The notes beneath the pieces were generated by a model. The model did not search any database. It saw only the letters and a list, made by a program, of their open reading frames with translations, and had not been told where the DNA came from. A stretch of 35,499 nucleotides of DNA from Thermoleophilia bacterium (lineage in GTDB: Bacteria > Actinomycetota > Thermoleophilia > Gaiellales > Gaiellaceae), in assembly GCA_026785685.1 (NCBI GenBank), contig JAJAZN010000150.1, positions 1 through 35,499 on the forward strand. The letters run 5' to 3'. Shown here in pieces: positions 23,696 through 32,430 of this stretch. Every line of letters begins with the position of its first letter. Positions within the stretch are counted from its first letter, which is position 1. The position numbers and the translations under genes are program-made.

Positions 23696-25393
23696 ATGAT
23701 AAGGCGTGGAAGGGAGGTCTTCTGCCATGGCGAAGAGTCGGTGGACGTGTCGAGCACAGCGTATGCCCTTCCAACACCCGAGCTCGTGCTCGACCGCTAC
23801 CGGCCTCTCCGGCCGATCGGCCGTGGCGGTTCGGGTTCCGTCTGGCTCGCACGCGACGAGCGAACCGGTCTCGAGGTCGCGCTCAAGATCGTTCCCCGTG
23901 AAGGGAAGCGCGCATCACGCGCTGCACGGGAAATGGAAGCAGCGTCGCGCCTCCGGCACGAGCGCTGTGTTCGCGCCTACGACTTCGGTGGCGACAACGG
24001 CCACGTCTACATCGCCTACGAGTACGTTCAGGGGCAAACGATGCGCGAGGCGCTCCGCGCCGGCAAGCTGAGCGACCGGGACGCAATCGAAGCCGCAGCC
24101 CAGATCCTCGACGCCCTTGCGCACGCGCATCGCATCGGCATCGTTCACCGGGACGTCAAGCCGTCGAACGTGCTCGTCGAGGAGGGGCCTGGGCTTTCGA
24201 TCAAGCTTCTCGACTTCGGTCTCGCGCAGTTCGACGAGGCAGACACGCTCACTGCGGTTGGCGATGTTCCCGGCACGCTCGCTTACATCGCCCCGGAGCG
24301 ACTCACGGGAGCGGAAGCGACGACGGCGAGCGACGTTTGGGCCGTCGGCGTCCTGCTCTGGGAATCGCTGGCCGGAGAGCACCCGTTCTGGGGTGTTCCG
24401 TTGCCGCAGGTCGCGGCGGCAATCGAGTCGGGCGCGCCACCGCTCACAGGTGTCCGCTCCGACCTGCCGCCGGCCGTGGTCGACGCCGTCTCCTCGGCCC
24501 TTGCAGTTGAACCGACGAAGCGCCCGTCCGCCGAGCGGCTTGCACGAGATCTCCGCTCAGCCGTCACGTCGCCCCGCCGGGATCGCACGAGCCCTGCGCG
24601 CGCGCGTAGGGCAGCAGCGGCACCGAGGGTCAGGGCCGCCCCGCTCCCTCTGGAGCAGCGCCTCGTTCCCGCGGGCCTTGCCGCGGTAGCCGTCGTTGTC
24701 GGAGCGACGCTGCTTCCGTTCTGGACGCCCGGTCTGACGGTTCTCCTCACCGTTGCAGCTGTGCTCGCAACGTTGCGTTCCCCCCGACTCGGGCTGGCAG
24801 TTGCGTTGTTCGTACCCGTGTTCCCGCTCGGCAACGTTGCCCTAGCAGCGGCCGTCGCGTACGCGACACTCGCGGCCCTCTGGCTCGCGGTCTGGTGGCG
24901 TGACGCGCGGGCCGGGCTTCTCTTCATGGCGGGTCCCGTGTTGGCGATGATCGGGGCGATAGCCCTCCTCCCACTCGCCGTTCAACCCGCGCGGGGCGGG
25001 GCGCGCCGGGCGCTGCAAGCGCTTGCAGGCGTTTTTGCAGCCGTCGCTGTCGCAGGCCTGCGAGGAGGAGCGCTCCCGCTCACGGGAGACCCGATCTCGA
25101 ATCTCGGCATCGACGGCTCGAGGAGCCTCTTGGCAGTTGTCGGACCTGTGGTCGCCCTGCTCCAGGCGAATCCCTGGTTTGCTGCGCTCGCAGCGGTTCT
25201 TGCCGCGTCGGCAGCCCTCCTGCCCGACGCGCGGAAGCGAGGCTTCCGCGGCATCGCAATCCTCGGGGTCTGCCAGATCGGCTTGATTCTGTTCCTCGCT
25301 CCCACGCTCCCGGCACTTCAGATCGTGCTCGGTACTTTCGCCCTCTGCGCCATCCTCGCGGCCCGTTCGTTCCACGCCGGTCGCTACCCTTAG
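23696..25393 (+). CDS. Polytopic membrane serine/threonine protein kinase
   Basis: The kinase domain spans about 34-290. It has the Gly-loop GRGGSGSV (42-49), ATP lysine Lys64 (VALKIV), HRDVKPSN (catalytic loop, 151-158), DFG (173-175) and APE (199-201), so it should be active. A basic, Ala-rich linker follows. From about 320 to the end lie some seven or eight hydrophobic segments (for example AGLAAVAVVVGATLLPFW, LIFLAPTLP-like stretches). This replaces the single helix plus PASTA repeats of PknB. Length from the ATG at 23696 is 565; GTGs at 23741 and 23747 are alternative starts and would remove 15-17 unconserved residues. It heads the FHA-phosphatase-cell-wall cluster, in the place where other actinobacteria have only fhaA, and may substitute for PknA. 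Confidence 0.88.
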   Translation: MIRRGREVFCHGEESVDVSSTAYALPTPELVLDRYRPLRPIGRGGSGSVWLARDERTGLEVALKIVPREGKRASRAAREMEAASRLRHERCVRAYDFGGDNGHVYIAYEYVQGQTMREALRAGKLSDRDAIEAAAQILDALAHAHRIGIVHRDVKPSNVLVEEGPGLSIKLLDFGLAQFDEADTLTAVGDVPGTLAYIAPERLTGAEATTASDVWAVGVLLWESLAGEHPFWGVPLPQVAAAIESGAPPLTGVRSDLPPAVVDAVSSALAVEPTKRPSAERLARDLRSAVTSPRRDRTSPARARRAAAAPRVRAAPLPLEQRLVPAGLAAVAVVVGATLLPFWTPGLTVLLTVAAVLATLRSPRLGLAVALFVPVFPLGNVALAAAVAYATLAALWLAVWWRDARAGLLFMAGPVLAMIGAIALLPLAVQPARGGARRALQALAGVFAAVAVAGLRGGALPLTGDPISNLGIDGSRSLLAVVGPVVALLQANPWFAALAAVLAASAALLPDARKRGFRGIAILGVCQIGLILFLAPTLPALQIVLGTFALCAILAARSFHAGRYP

Positions 25394-25415
25394 TCGCGAG
25401 GCGGCAACTCCGGCA

Positions 25416-26264
25416 ATGAGTGTTCTGCGCACCATCGAGAGCAAGATCGAGGGCCTCTTCGAGGGTGTCTTTGGGCGCGCTTTTCGAACCCACGTCCAGC
25501 CCGTCGAGCTCGCCCGTAAGCTCGCGAAGGAGATGGACGAGCATCGCTCCGTCTCCGTTTCACGGGTCTACGTCCCGAACGAGTACACCATTTACCTCTC
25601 GAGTGCCGATCGGCAGCAGTTCCTCTCGTACGAGGGCTCACTCATCGGGGAACTCCAGGAGTACCTGACGGAGCACGCGCGACGCGAAGCCTATGCCCTG
25701 CTGACGCCCCCCCGAGTGAAGTTCGCCGCCGACGACGATCTCGCGATCGGCGAGTTCGGGATCGCGACCCGCGTCGCGCAACCCGAGGACGGGTTGCCCT
25801 CCCTCCCGACGTCCGCGCCGCCGGTGCAGCCCTCCGTCCAGAGCGTTTCGATCCCCGTCCCGGCCGCGCCGGCATCGCTACCCGTCGAGGCTCCGGCTGC
25901 CGTAACAACGACCATGATCTACCGCCAGGCCGAGCCGGAGACCGCACCGCCTACTGAACCCGTCGCTCCCGAGCCGCCTCGCGAGGTCGTGACGCTGACG
26001 CTCGACAGCCGCGCGCACCCCGTCATGCCAACCGGTGCGGTGATCGGACGATCCCGGGAATGCGACCTCCGTGTTGCCGATGGAAACGCCTCACGGCGTC
26101 ACGCCGAGGTAACTCAGGACGGAGCGTCGTGGGTCGTCGCCGATCTCGGGTCGACGAACGGGACGGAGCTGAACGGTCGCCGGATCACACGGGAGGCGTT
26201 GACCGACGGCGACCGAATCACGATCGGTGCGACCGACATCGTCTTCGGCCGCACGCGTCGCTAG
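25416..26264 (+). CDS. fhaA: FhaA-type protein: DUF3662 plus FHA domain
   Basis: This is a 282-residue cytoplasmic phospho-Thr reader. Residues 1 to about 115 are the DUF3662 domain (SVLRTIESKIEGLFEGVFGRAF, then VQPVELARKLAKEMDEH and VPNEYTIYLS). A Pro/Ala/Val-rich linker runs to about 185. The FHA domain follows with GRSRECDLRV, then ASRRHAEV and DLGSTNGTELNGRRI, which hold the conserved Arg, Ser, His and Asn of phosphothreonine binding. In Mycobacterium tuberculosis FhaA binds phosphorylated MviN and regulates peptidoglycan synthesis. It has a shorter linker than the mycobacterial protein (over 500 residues). The stop is followed after one base by fhaB. Confidence 0.93.
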   Translation: MSVLRTIESKIEGLFEGVFGRAFRTHVQPVELARKLAKEMDEHRSVSVSRVYVPNEYTIYLSSADRQQFLSYEGSLIGELQEYLTEHARREAYALLTPPRVKFAADDDLAIGEFGIATRVAQPEDGLPSLPTSAPPVQPSVQSVSIPVPAAPASLPVEAPAAVTTTMIYRQAEPETAPPTEPVAPEPPREVVTLTLDSRAHPVMPTGAVIGRSRECDLRVADGNASRRHAEVTQDGASWVVADLGSTNGTELNGRRITREALTDGDRITIGATDIVFGRTRR

Positions 26265-26265
26265 C

Positions 26266-26757
26266 GTGTTCGGTAATCTCGACACCGAGCAGACCCTGCT
26301 CGTCCTGAAGATCGCGTTTCTCGTTCTCCTCTACCTGTTTATCTGGGCCGTCGTGCGGTCGGTGACGAGGGATCTTCGCTCGGCTCCGCAGGAGTCGATC
26401 GTGTTGAGCGCCAAGGAAGCGAACGAGCTCCGGGCGCGCTACGAGCCGGTGGTGCCGACGCCGGCTGCACGCCTGCTCGTGCTCGAGAGCCCGACGCTCT
26501 CACCGGGAAGCACGGTCGAGATCCGCGAGCCGACGAGGCTCGGTCGGGGTGGAGAGAACGCGATTCGCCTCGACGGCGACGACTTCGCCTCGACGCGGCA
26601 TGCGATGCTCGAGCCGCGGTTCGACGGTCTGTGGGTCGAAGACGTCGGATCGACGAACGGAACATTCGTCAACGGCGCTCGCGTGACAACCGCCCGACTC
26701 CTCGTCGCCGGGGACATCATTCGCATCGGCAAGACCGATCTGCAGGTGGAGGCGTGA
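26266..26757 (+). CDS. fhaB: FhaB/FipA-type membrane-anchored FHA protein
   Basis: This is a 163-residue protein: a short N-terminus, one membrane helix at about 11-30 (VLKIAFLVLLYLFIWAVV), a linker, and a C-terminal FHA domain. That domain has RLGRGGENAIRL, then STRHAML and DVGSTNGTFVNGARV, with the Arg, Ser/His and Asn phospho-Thr contacts retained. The orthologue in M. tuberculosis (FipA) works with FtsZ and FtsQ at the division site and sits at the same place. The GTG start one base after the fhaA stop is chosen over an upstream start that would overlap fhaA by 38 bases. The stop overlaps pstP. Confidence 0.92.
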   Translation: MFGNLDTEQTLLVLKIAFLVLLYLFIWAVVRSVTRDLRSAPQESIVLSAKEANELRARYEPVVPTPAARLLVLESPTLSPGSTVEIREPTRLGRGGENAIRLDGDDFASTRHAMLEPRFDGLWVEDVGSTNGTFVNGARVTTARLLVAGDIIRIGKTDLQVEA

Positions 26758-27692
26758 GGACAGGTCGCGCGAGCGCACTAACCGATACCGGTCGGCGGCG
26801 TCCGCACAACGAAGATACGTTCGTGTGCGATCCACCGCTCTTCGCGGTGGCAGACGGCGTTGGTGGTGCCCAGGCAGGCGAGATCGCCTCGCGGCTCGCT
26901 GCTGCAGCGCTCGAAGAGCGCCCTCCCGGCTCGCTCGGCACGGACACGCTCACAGCGCTCATTCTCGAGGCGAACAACCGCATCTACATGCGCGCACTCG
27001 GCGATCCCGAGGCCGCTGGGATGGGAACGGTCGTGACGGCTCTCCTCGTCGACGAGACAGCGGCCACCATTGCCGTCGGCCACGTCGGCGACTCGCGCGC
27101 CTACCGGATCCGACATGACGTGCTCGAGCAGCTGACGCCCGATCACTCTCTCGTCGGAGAGCTCGTGCGCGCCGGGCGGCTTTCGACCGAGGAGGCCGAA
27201 CAGCATCCCCACCGCTCCGTGATCACGCGAGCGGTCGGCACCGAGCCGATCGTCGATGTCCATACGGAGACGCTCGCCGCCCTCCCCGGCGATCTTTACC
27301 TCATCTGCTCGGATGGCCTCACCGATCTCGTCCGCGACGAGCGCATCCTGGAGCTCGTTGCGGCTGCCGAGGATGATCCGGAGGTGGCGGTTCAGTCACT
27401 CGTCGACGCGGCCAATAGCGCGGGTGGGATCGACAACATCACGGTCGTCCTCTTCGAGATCCTCGACGGCGACCCCGTTCCTCCACCCGCGCCGATCGCT
27501 GTCGAGCCGGACGACGACACGGCGGAGCACGCGATCGAGCCGGAATCGAGTGCCGTAGTGTCGCCCGCGGCTCAGGCTGCTCCAGTTCAGCGTCACGGCG
27601 CGGGCGCCGGAGGTCGCTGGCTCGCGCTGTTCGCGATCCTGCTGACGATCGCCATCGCGGGGCTCGTCATCTGGTGGAGCCTCAAGCGGTGA
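26754..27692 (+). CDS. pstP: PP2C-family protein phosphatase PstP
   Basis: It dephosphorylates the Ser/Thr kinases and their substrates. The 312-residue protein has the PP2C metal-site motifs in order: RRPHNEDTF, ADGVGGAQAGE, VGHVGDSRAYRI, CSDGLTDLV and GGIDNITVVLFE. After about residue 245 comes a Pro/Glu/Ala linker, then one C-terminal membrane helix (WLALFAILLTIAIAGLVIWW). The extracytoplasmic C-terminal tail is only a few residues (SLKR), much shorter than in mycobacterial PstP, which carries a large outer domain. The GTG start overlaps the fhaB stop, and the stop overlaps rodA. Confidence 0.95.
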   Translation: MRTGRASALTDTGRRRPHNEDTFVCDPPLFAVADGVGGAQAGEIASRLAAAALEERPPGSLGTDTLTALILEANNRIYMRALGDPEAAGMGTVVTALLVDETAATIAVGHVGDSRAYRIRHDVLEQLTPDHSLVGELVRAGRLSTEEAEQHPHRSVITRAVGTEPIVDVHTETLAALPGDLYLICSDGLTDLVRDERILELVAAAEDDPEVAVQSLVDAANSAGGIDNITVVLFEILDGDPVPPPAPIAVEPDDDTAEHAIEPESSAVVSPAAQAAPVQRHGAGAGGRWLALFAILLTIAIAGLVIWWSLKR

Positions 27693-28999
27693 GCGCCCGG
27701 AACAAGGAGCTCCTCAATCTCGGCTTCGCCGCGCTCGTCGCCTCCGCGGCGTTCGCCAGCGTCTCGATTGTCGGCACCGGCCTCGTGACGACACGCTGGC
27801 TCGGCTACGTCGGCGTCGTCTTCGGGCTCTACCTCGTCGCACACATCGTCGCCCGGTTCACGGTTCCGTACGCCGACCCGACGCTCCTCCCGCTTGTCGG
27901 CCTCCTGACCGCTCTCGGCCTCACGGTGATCTACCGCCTCGGCCCCGAGGACGCGCGCAGGCAAGCCGTCTGGGTCGCCCTGGGGATCGGAGTTCTCGCA
28001 GCGACCCTCTTCTGGCTGCGGTACGACTACCGCGCCCTCGAACGCTACAAGTACATCTTCGGGATCTCGGCCGTGGTGCTCCTGCTCCTGCCGTCCGTGC
28101 CGGGACTCGGGCACCGGGTCAACGGCGTCAAGCTCTGGATCAAGGTCGGCCCGATGCAGTTTCAGCCGGGGGAGCTGGCGAAGATCTTCATGATCATCTT
28201 CCTCGCCGGCTATCTCCGCGACAAGCGCGAGGCTCTCGCCCAGGGTCGGCTCAAGGATCTCGGGCCACTCCTTCTGATCTGGGGCGCTTCGATGCTCGTG
28301 CTCGTCCAGACGAGTGATCTCGGTTCGGCCCTGCTCAACTTCGGAATCTTTCTCGCGATGGTGTACGCCGCGACCGGCCGCTTGATCTACGTCGTCGCCG
28401 GGCTCGGCCTCTTCCTCGCCGGCTCGGCCGCGCTCTACAACGCCCTCGACCGTGTGCAGCAGCGCGTGACGGTGTGGTTGCACCCATGGACGGATGAGCG
28501 CGTGTACTGCTCGATCAGCGGTGAGCTCGACTTCCGGCAGAACTGCGACTCGTACCAGCTCGTGAAGAGCCTCTATTCGATCGCGAACGGGGGCTACGGG
28601 GGCACCGGGCTCGGAAAGGGGACGTTCACGACGGTCGATGGGACACAACTCATTCCCTACCTGAACACCGACTTCATCTACTCGGCGATCGCCCAGGAGG
28701 TCGGGTTGGTGGGCTCGGCAGCGGTTCTTCTCCTCGTCATGGTGTTCGTCGCGCGCGGGATGCGGATCGCCTTGATCGCCCAGGACGGCTTCTCGAAGCT
28801 TCTTGCCACCGGCCTGACATTCGGTCTGGCGCTGCAGACCTTCATCATCGTCGGAGGAGTCCTCCGGGTCGTTCCACTGACCGGGATCACGATGCCGTTT
28901 GTCTCATACGGTGGCTCGTCGATCCTCTCGAACTTCATCATGCTCGCTCTGCTCCTGCTCGTCTCGAATCGCGCGGCCGCGACGGCGGTGAACCGGTGA
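27689..28999 (+). CDS. rodA: SEDS-family peptidoglycan glycosyltransferase (RodA/FtsW)
   Basis: SEDS proteins polymerise lipid II and pair with a class B PBP. The 436-residue protein has about ten to twelve hydrophobic segments. The large extracellular loop contains ALYNALDRVQQRVTVWLHPW and DTDFIYSAIAQEVG-like residues (NTDFIYSAIAQEVG), which include the conserved catalytic-loop Asp. The C-terminal signature is PLTGITMPFVSYGGSSILSN. RodA rather than FtsW is inferred from position between pstP and pbpA, as in mycobacteria. The GTG at 27689 overlaps the pstP stop. pbpA overlaps its own stop, fitting a RodA-PBP pair made in equal amounts. Confidence 0.94.
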   Translation: MSARNKELLNLGFAALVASAAFASVSIVGTGLVTTRWLGYVGVVFGLYLVAHIVARFTVPYADPTLLPLVGLLTALGLTVIYRLGPEDARRQAVWVALGIGVLAATLFWLRYDYRALERYKYIFGISAVVLLLLPSVPGLGHRVNGVKLWIKVGPMQFQPGELAKIFMIIFLAGYLRDKREALAQGRLKDLGPLLLIWGASMLVLVQTSDLGSALLNFGIFLAMVYAATGRLIYVVAGLGLFLAGSAALYNALDRVQQRVTVWLHPWTDERVYCSISGELDFRQNCDSYQLVKSLYSIANGGYGGTGLGKGTFTTVDGTQLIPYLNTDFIYSAIAQEVGLVGSAAVLLLVMVFVARGMRIALIAQDGFSKLLATGLTFGLALQTFIIVGGVLRVVPLTGITMPFVSYGGSSILSNFIMLALLLLVSNRAAATAVNR

Positions 29000-30474
29000 A
29001 TCGTCAAATCTCCCGCGTCGCGGGCCTCGCGATGGGCCTGATGATCCTGTTGATCGTCGCGACGACGTACTGGCAAACGTGGGCGAGGCCCGCACTTGCG
29101 GAGCGTCAGGACAATGCGATCCAGCGCGTCGCCCAGTTCGAGATCAAGCGCGGGCCGATTCTCTCGCCCTCGAGAATCCTCGCGCGGAACAAGGAGCGGA
29201 TCGTCGGAGACCGTAGGTTCTACCTCCGCCGCTACCCACAGGGCCTGCTCACCGCACATGTCGTCGGCTACTCCACGGTCGCCCGCGCTCGCACGGGCCT
29301 CGAGCGATCGCTGAACTCGATCCTGACGGGATCCGAACGGAGCCTGTCGTCCCTCGTCGATCGCTCCCTGGACAAGCTGAACGGGCGCCCGATCGTTGGA
29401 GATACCGTCGTCACGACACTCGACGTGAACGGCCAGCGTGCGGCGCTCGAGGCGCTCGGGACTCGCTGCGGGTCAGTTGTCGTTCTCGATCCCCGAACGG
29501 GCCGCGTCCGCGTGATTGTCTCGTCACCGAGCTACAACCCGAACGACATCGAGGAGAACTTCGGTCGCATCGAGAAGATCCGCGCAGACTGCACGCCGGC
29601 CTCGCCGCTCCTGAACCGCGCCAGCCAGGGCCTCTATCCCCCGGGTTCGACCTTCAAGGTCGTCACAGCTTCGGCGGCACTCGACTCGCGCACGTTCACG
29701 ACGGCATCCACGTTCTACGATCCTGGCTACTGCTCGGTGTACGGCAAGCGCGTGAACAACTTCGACACGAGCCGCCCGTTCGGCAATGTCACGCTTGCAA
29801 CAGCACTGCAGTTCTCCGTGAACTCGGTCTTCTGCAACATCGGCCTGAAGCTCGGCGCGAAGGTGATCGTCAAGCAGGCGAAGGCGTTCGGGTTCTACGA
29901 GCGGCCACCGCTCGAGACACCAGAGAGCGAGCGCCTGCCGAGTGGCCTCTACAAGGGGGGCGAGCTCTACGATCCCCGCCGCGATCGCGACGTCGACCCC
30001 GGGCGGATGGCGTTCGGACAGGAGCGCCTGCTCGTCACCCCGCTCCAGATGGCGATGGTCGCCGGCACGATCGGCAACGACGGCATCCTTATGCGGCCAT
30101 TCGTCGTCGAAAAGACCGTGACGCCGAATGGCAAGACCCGCACCCGCACCCGGCCGACGAAGATCCGGCGCGCGGTCACACCTGCGACGGCCCGCGACGT
30201 CGGGGACATGATGGTGCGGGCGGTTCAGGCGGGAACGGGGACGGCTGCGCAGATTCCGGGCCTGCGGATCGGCGGCAAGACGGGAACGGCCGAAACGGGG
30301 ATCGACGGGAGCAACACGACCTGGTTCATGGCGTTCGCCGGAGCAGACGGCGAGAAGCCCCGATACGCCATCGCCGTCGTTCTCCAGAATCAGTCGCGCA
30401 CCGGCGGCGCGACGGCTGCTCCGATCGCACGCCAGGTTTTGCAGGCACTCTTGCCATCGACGGCGAAGAACTAG
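28996..30474 (+). CDS. pbpA: Class B penicillin-binding protein (PbpA/PBP2-like transpeptidase)
   Basis: This 492-residue protein has one N-terminal membrane anchor (GLAMGLMILLIVATTYWQTW), a dimerisation/pedestal region (EIKRGPILSPSRILARN), and a transpeptidase domain from about 140. The penicillin-binding motifs are SxxK at Ser218-Lys221 (PGSTFK), SVN at 274-276 and KTG at 428-430. It cross-links peptidoglycan outside the membrane. The GTG start overlaps the rodA stop by 4 bases, matching the usual partnership. Size and order agree with mycobacterial PbpA. The stop is 12 bases before pknB. Confidence 0.95.
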   Translation: MNRQISRVAGLAMGLMILLIVATTYWQTWARPALAERQDNAIQRVAQFEIKRGPILSPSRILARNKERIVGDRRFYLRRYPQGLLTAHVVGYSTVARARTGLERSLNSILTGSERSLSSLVDRSLDKLNGRPIVGDTVVTTLDVNGQRAALEALGTRCGSVVVLDPRTGRVRVIVSSPSYNPNDIEENFGRIEKIRADCTPASPLLNRASQGLYPPGSTFKVVTASAALDSRTFTTASTFYDPGYCSVYGKRVNNFDTSRPFGNVTLATALQFSVNSVFCNIGLKLGAKVIVKQAKAFGFYERPPLETPESERLPSGLYKGGELYDPRRDRDVDPGRMAFGQERLLVTPLQMAMVAGTIGNDGILMRPFVVEKTVTPNGKTRTRTRPTKIRRAVTPATARDVGDMMVRAVQAGTGTAAQIPGLRIGGKTGTAETGIDGSNTTWFMAFAGADGEKPRYAIAVVLQNQSRTGGATAAPIARQVLQALLPSTAKN

Positions 30475-30486
30475 CGAGCGAATCTC

Positions 30487-32430
30487 ATGGCACGCAACGA
30501 CCTCACAGGAACCCTCTTTGCAGAGCGCTACCGGCTCGAGCGGAAACTCGGCTCGGGCGGCATGGCCGACGTCTGGCTCGCCGAGGACCAGGAGCTCGGC
30601 CGTCGCGTCGCGGTGAAGATCCTCCACGAGCGGTACGCCTCGGATGAACAGTTCGTCGAGCGCTTCCGCCGTGAGGCGACGCACGCCGCGGGCCTCTCGC
30701 ACCCGAACATCGTCTCGATCTTCGATCGTGGGGTCACGGACGGCTCCTACTACATCGTGATGGAGTACATCGAGGGCCGCACGCTCAAGGAGCTCGTCGT
30801 CACGCGCGGGCCCTGTCCGGTGCCGGTCGCGATCTCCTACACGCGGCAGATTCTGGCTGCTCTCCGCTACGCGCACAAGAACGGAATCATCCACCGTGAC
30901 ATCAAGCCGCACAACGTGCTCGTCGACCGCGAAGGACGCGTGAAGGTCGCCGACTTCGGCATCGCACGCGCCGGCACGAGCGAGATGACAGAGGCAGGGT
31001 CGATCGTCGGGACGGCGCAGTACCTCTCCCCCGAACAGGCACGTGGTGCCCCGGTCGACGAGAGCTCCGATCTCTACTCGACGGGGATCGTTCTCTACGA
31101 GCTGTTGACCGGAACTGTCCCCTTTACGGGCGAAACGCCTGTCGAGATCGCCATGAAGCATCTCTCCGCGACGCCAGAACCGCCGTCAGTCCGCCGCGCA
31201 GAGATCCCGCGTGACCTCGACCTCGTCGTGCTTCGAGCCCTTGCCAAGGAGCCGGCCGATCGGTATCGCTCGGCCGGCGAGCTCGATCGCGACCTCGAGT
31301 TGGTTGCGCGCGGCGAGGCTGTCGGCACCGAGACCGAGACGGCCGCAACGATGGTGCTGGCCGGAGCCGGGGCGATGGATGCGACCGCGGCCACCCGGGT
31401 GACCGCTCCTCTTCCTGCTGCAACCGGCGGGACGTACGTCGGTGACGAGCGCTACCGCGCCTACGAACCGCCCGTCACCCGCCGTCGAAGCCCCTGGCCG
31501 TGGATAGCTGCGGGGATCGCGGTGATCGCGCTAGCGGTCGGTGGGTGGTTCCTCTACGGGAACGTCCAGGACCAGATAGATGAGAACAAGCCGCTCGTCG
31601 TCCAGCAGTACACGGGCATTCTCGAGGTTCGCGCAGTCGCCCTGATCACCGAGGACGGGTTCGAGCCGAACGTCCGTCGGGTTCCGAACGGCTCCCAGCC
31701 GGCCGGGATCGTGTTCGACCAGTCGCCCGTCGAAGGCACGAGCCTCGCGCGCGGCGGCATCGTGACGATTCTCGTCTCGACCGGCAAGAAGAGCGTGACG
31801 GTTCCCGGCGTCGTCGGCTCGCAGGTCACCGACGCCGTGGCTACGCTCACCCGGGCGGGTCTCGTTGCAAGGAGCGTTTGTGTTGGGTCAGACAAGCCCT
31901 CCGGCACCGTCACCGCACAGGATCCCGCTTCGGGCACCTCTCTCGTCGAGGGGGCAACGGTCCGCATCAACTACTCGACGGGGCCAAAGCAGGTCGCCGT
32001 CCCGCCCGTCGTCGGCCTCGACTACTCGACTGCCCTACAGCAACTCCAGGCTGCCGGGTTCGCCGTCGCGAGGACGGACGTGGAGAGCAGTCAACCCGCC
32101 GGCGTCGTCGTGAGCCAGGTTCCGGCCGGATCGTCGACGGCGACGAAGGGCTCGACCGTGACGCTTTCCGTCTCCAACGGCCCCCAGACAACGCCTGTTC
32201 CGGACGTCACGGGCCTCACGACCGCTGATGCGAAGACCACGCTGACAGACGCCGGCTTCAAGGTCACGGTGACGAAGCAGGACACGGACGTTCAGACCTT
32301 CGACGGCGTCGTGATTTCACAGGATCCACCGGGGAACACGCAGCAGGACCCGAACACGGTGATCACGCTTTTCGTCGGCGTCTTCGTCCCCACAACGTCG
32401 ACCCCGGCCACCCCACCGTCAACGCCGTGA
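30487..32430 (+). CDS. pknB: PASTA-domain serine/threonine kinase PknB
   Basis: This is a 647-residue transmembrane kinase. The kinase domain (about 14-280) has GSGGMADV (22-29), Lys44, HRDIKPHN (136-143), DFG (156-158) and an activation loop rich in Thr/Ser before GTAQYLSPEQA, close to mycobacterial PknB. A Thr/Ala-rich juxtamembrane segment and one helix (PWIAAGIAVIALAVGGWFLYG, about 337-357) follow. Outside the cell are four PASTA repeats to about 635; the first is more divergent. PASTA repeats bind muropeptides or lipid II. The C-terminal tail is Thr/Pro-rich. It completes the kinase-phosphatase-FHA system, and its stop overlaps ddl. Confidence 0.96.
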   Translation: MARNDLTGTLFAERYRLERKLGSGGMADVWLAEDQELGRRVAVKILHERYASDEQFVERFRREATHAAGLSHPNIVSIFDRGVTDGSYYIVMEYIEGRTLKELVVTRGPCPVPVAISYTRQILAALRYAHKNGIIHRDIKPHNVLVDREGRVKVADFGIARAGTSEMTEAGSIVGTAQYLSPEQARGAPVDESSDLYSTGIVLYELLTGTVPFTGETPVEIAMKHLSATPEPPSVRRAEIPRDLDLVVLRALAKEPADRYRSAGELDRDLELVARGEAVGTETETAATMVLAGAGAMDATAATRVTAPLPAATGGTYVGDERYRAYEPPVTRRRSPWPWIAAGIAVIALAVGGWFLYGNVQDQIDENKPLVVQQYTGILEVRAVALITEDGFEPNVRRVPNGSQPAGIVFDQSPVEGTSLARGGIVTILVSTGKKSVTVPGVVGSQVTDAVATLTRAGLVARSVCVGSDKPSGTVTAQDPASGTSLVEGATVRINYSTGPKQVAVPPVVGLDYSTALQQLQAAGFAVARTDVESSQPAGVVVSQVPAGSSTATKGSTVTLSVSNGPQTTPVPDVTGLTTADAKTTLTDAGFKVTVTKQDTDVQTFDGVVISQDPPGNTQQDPNTVITLFVGVFVPTTSTPATPPSTP

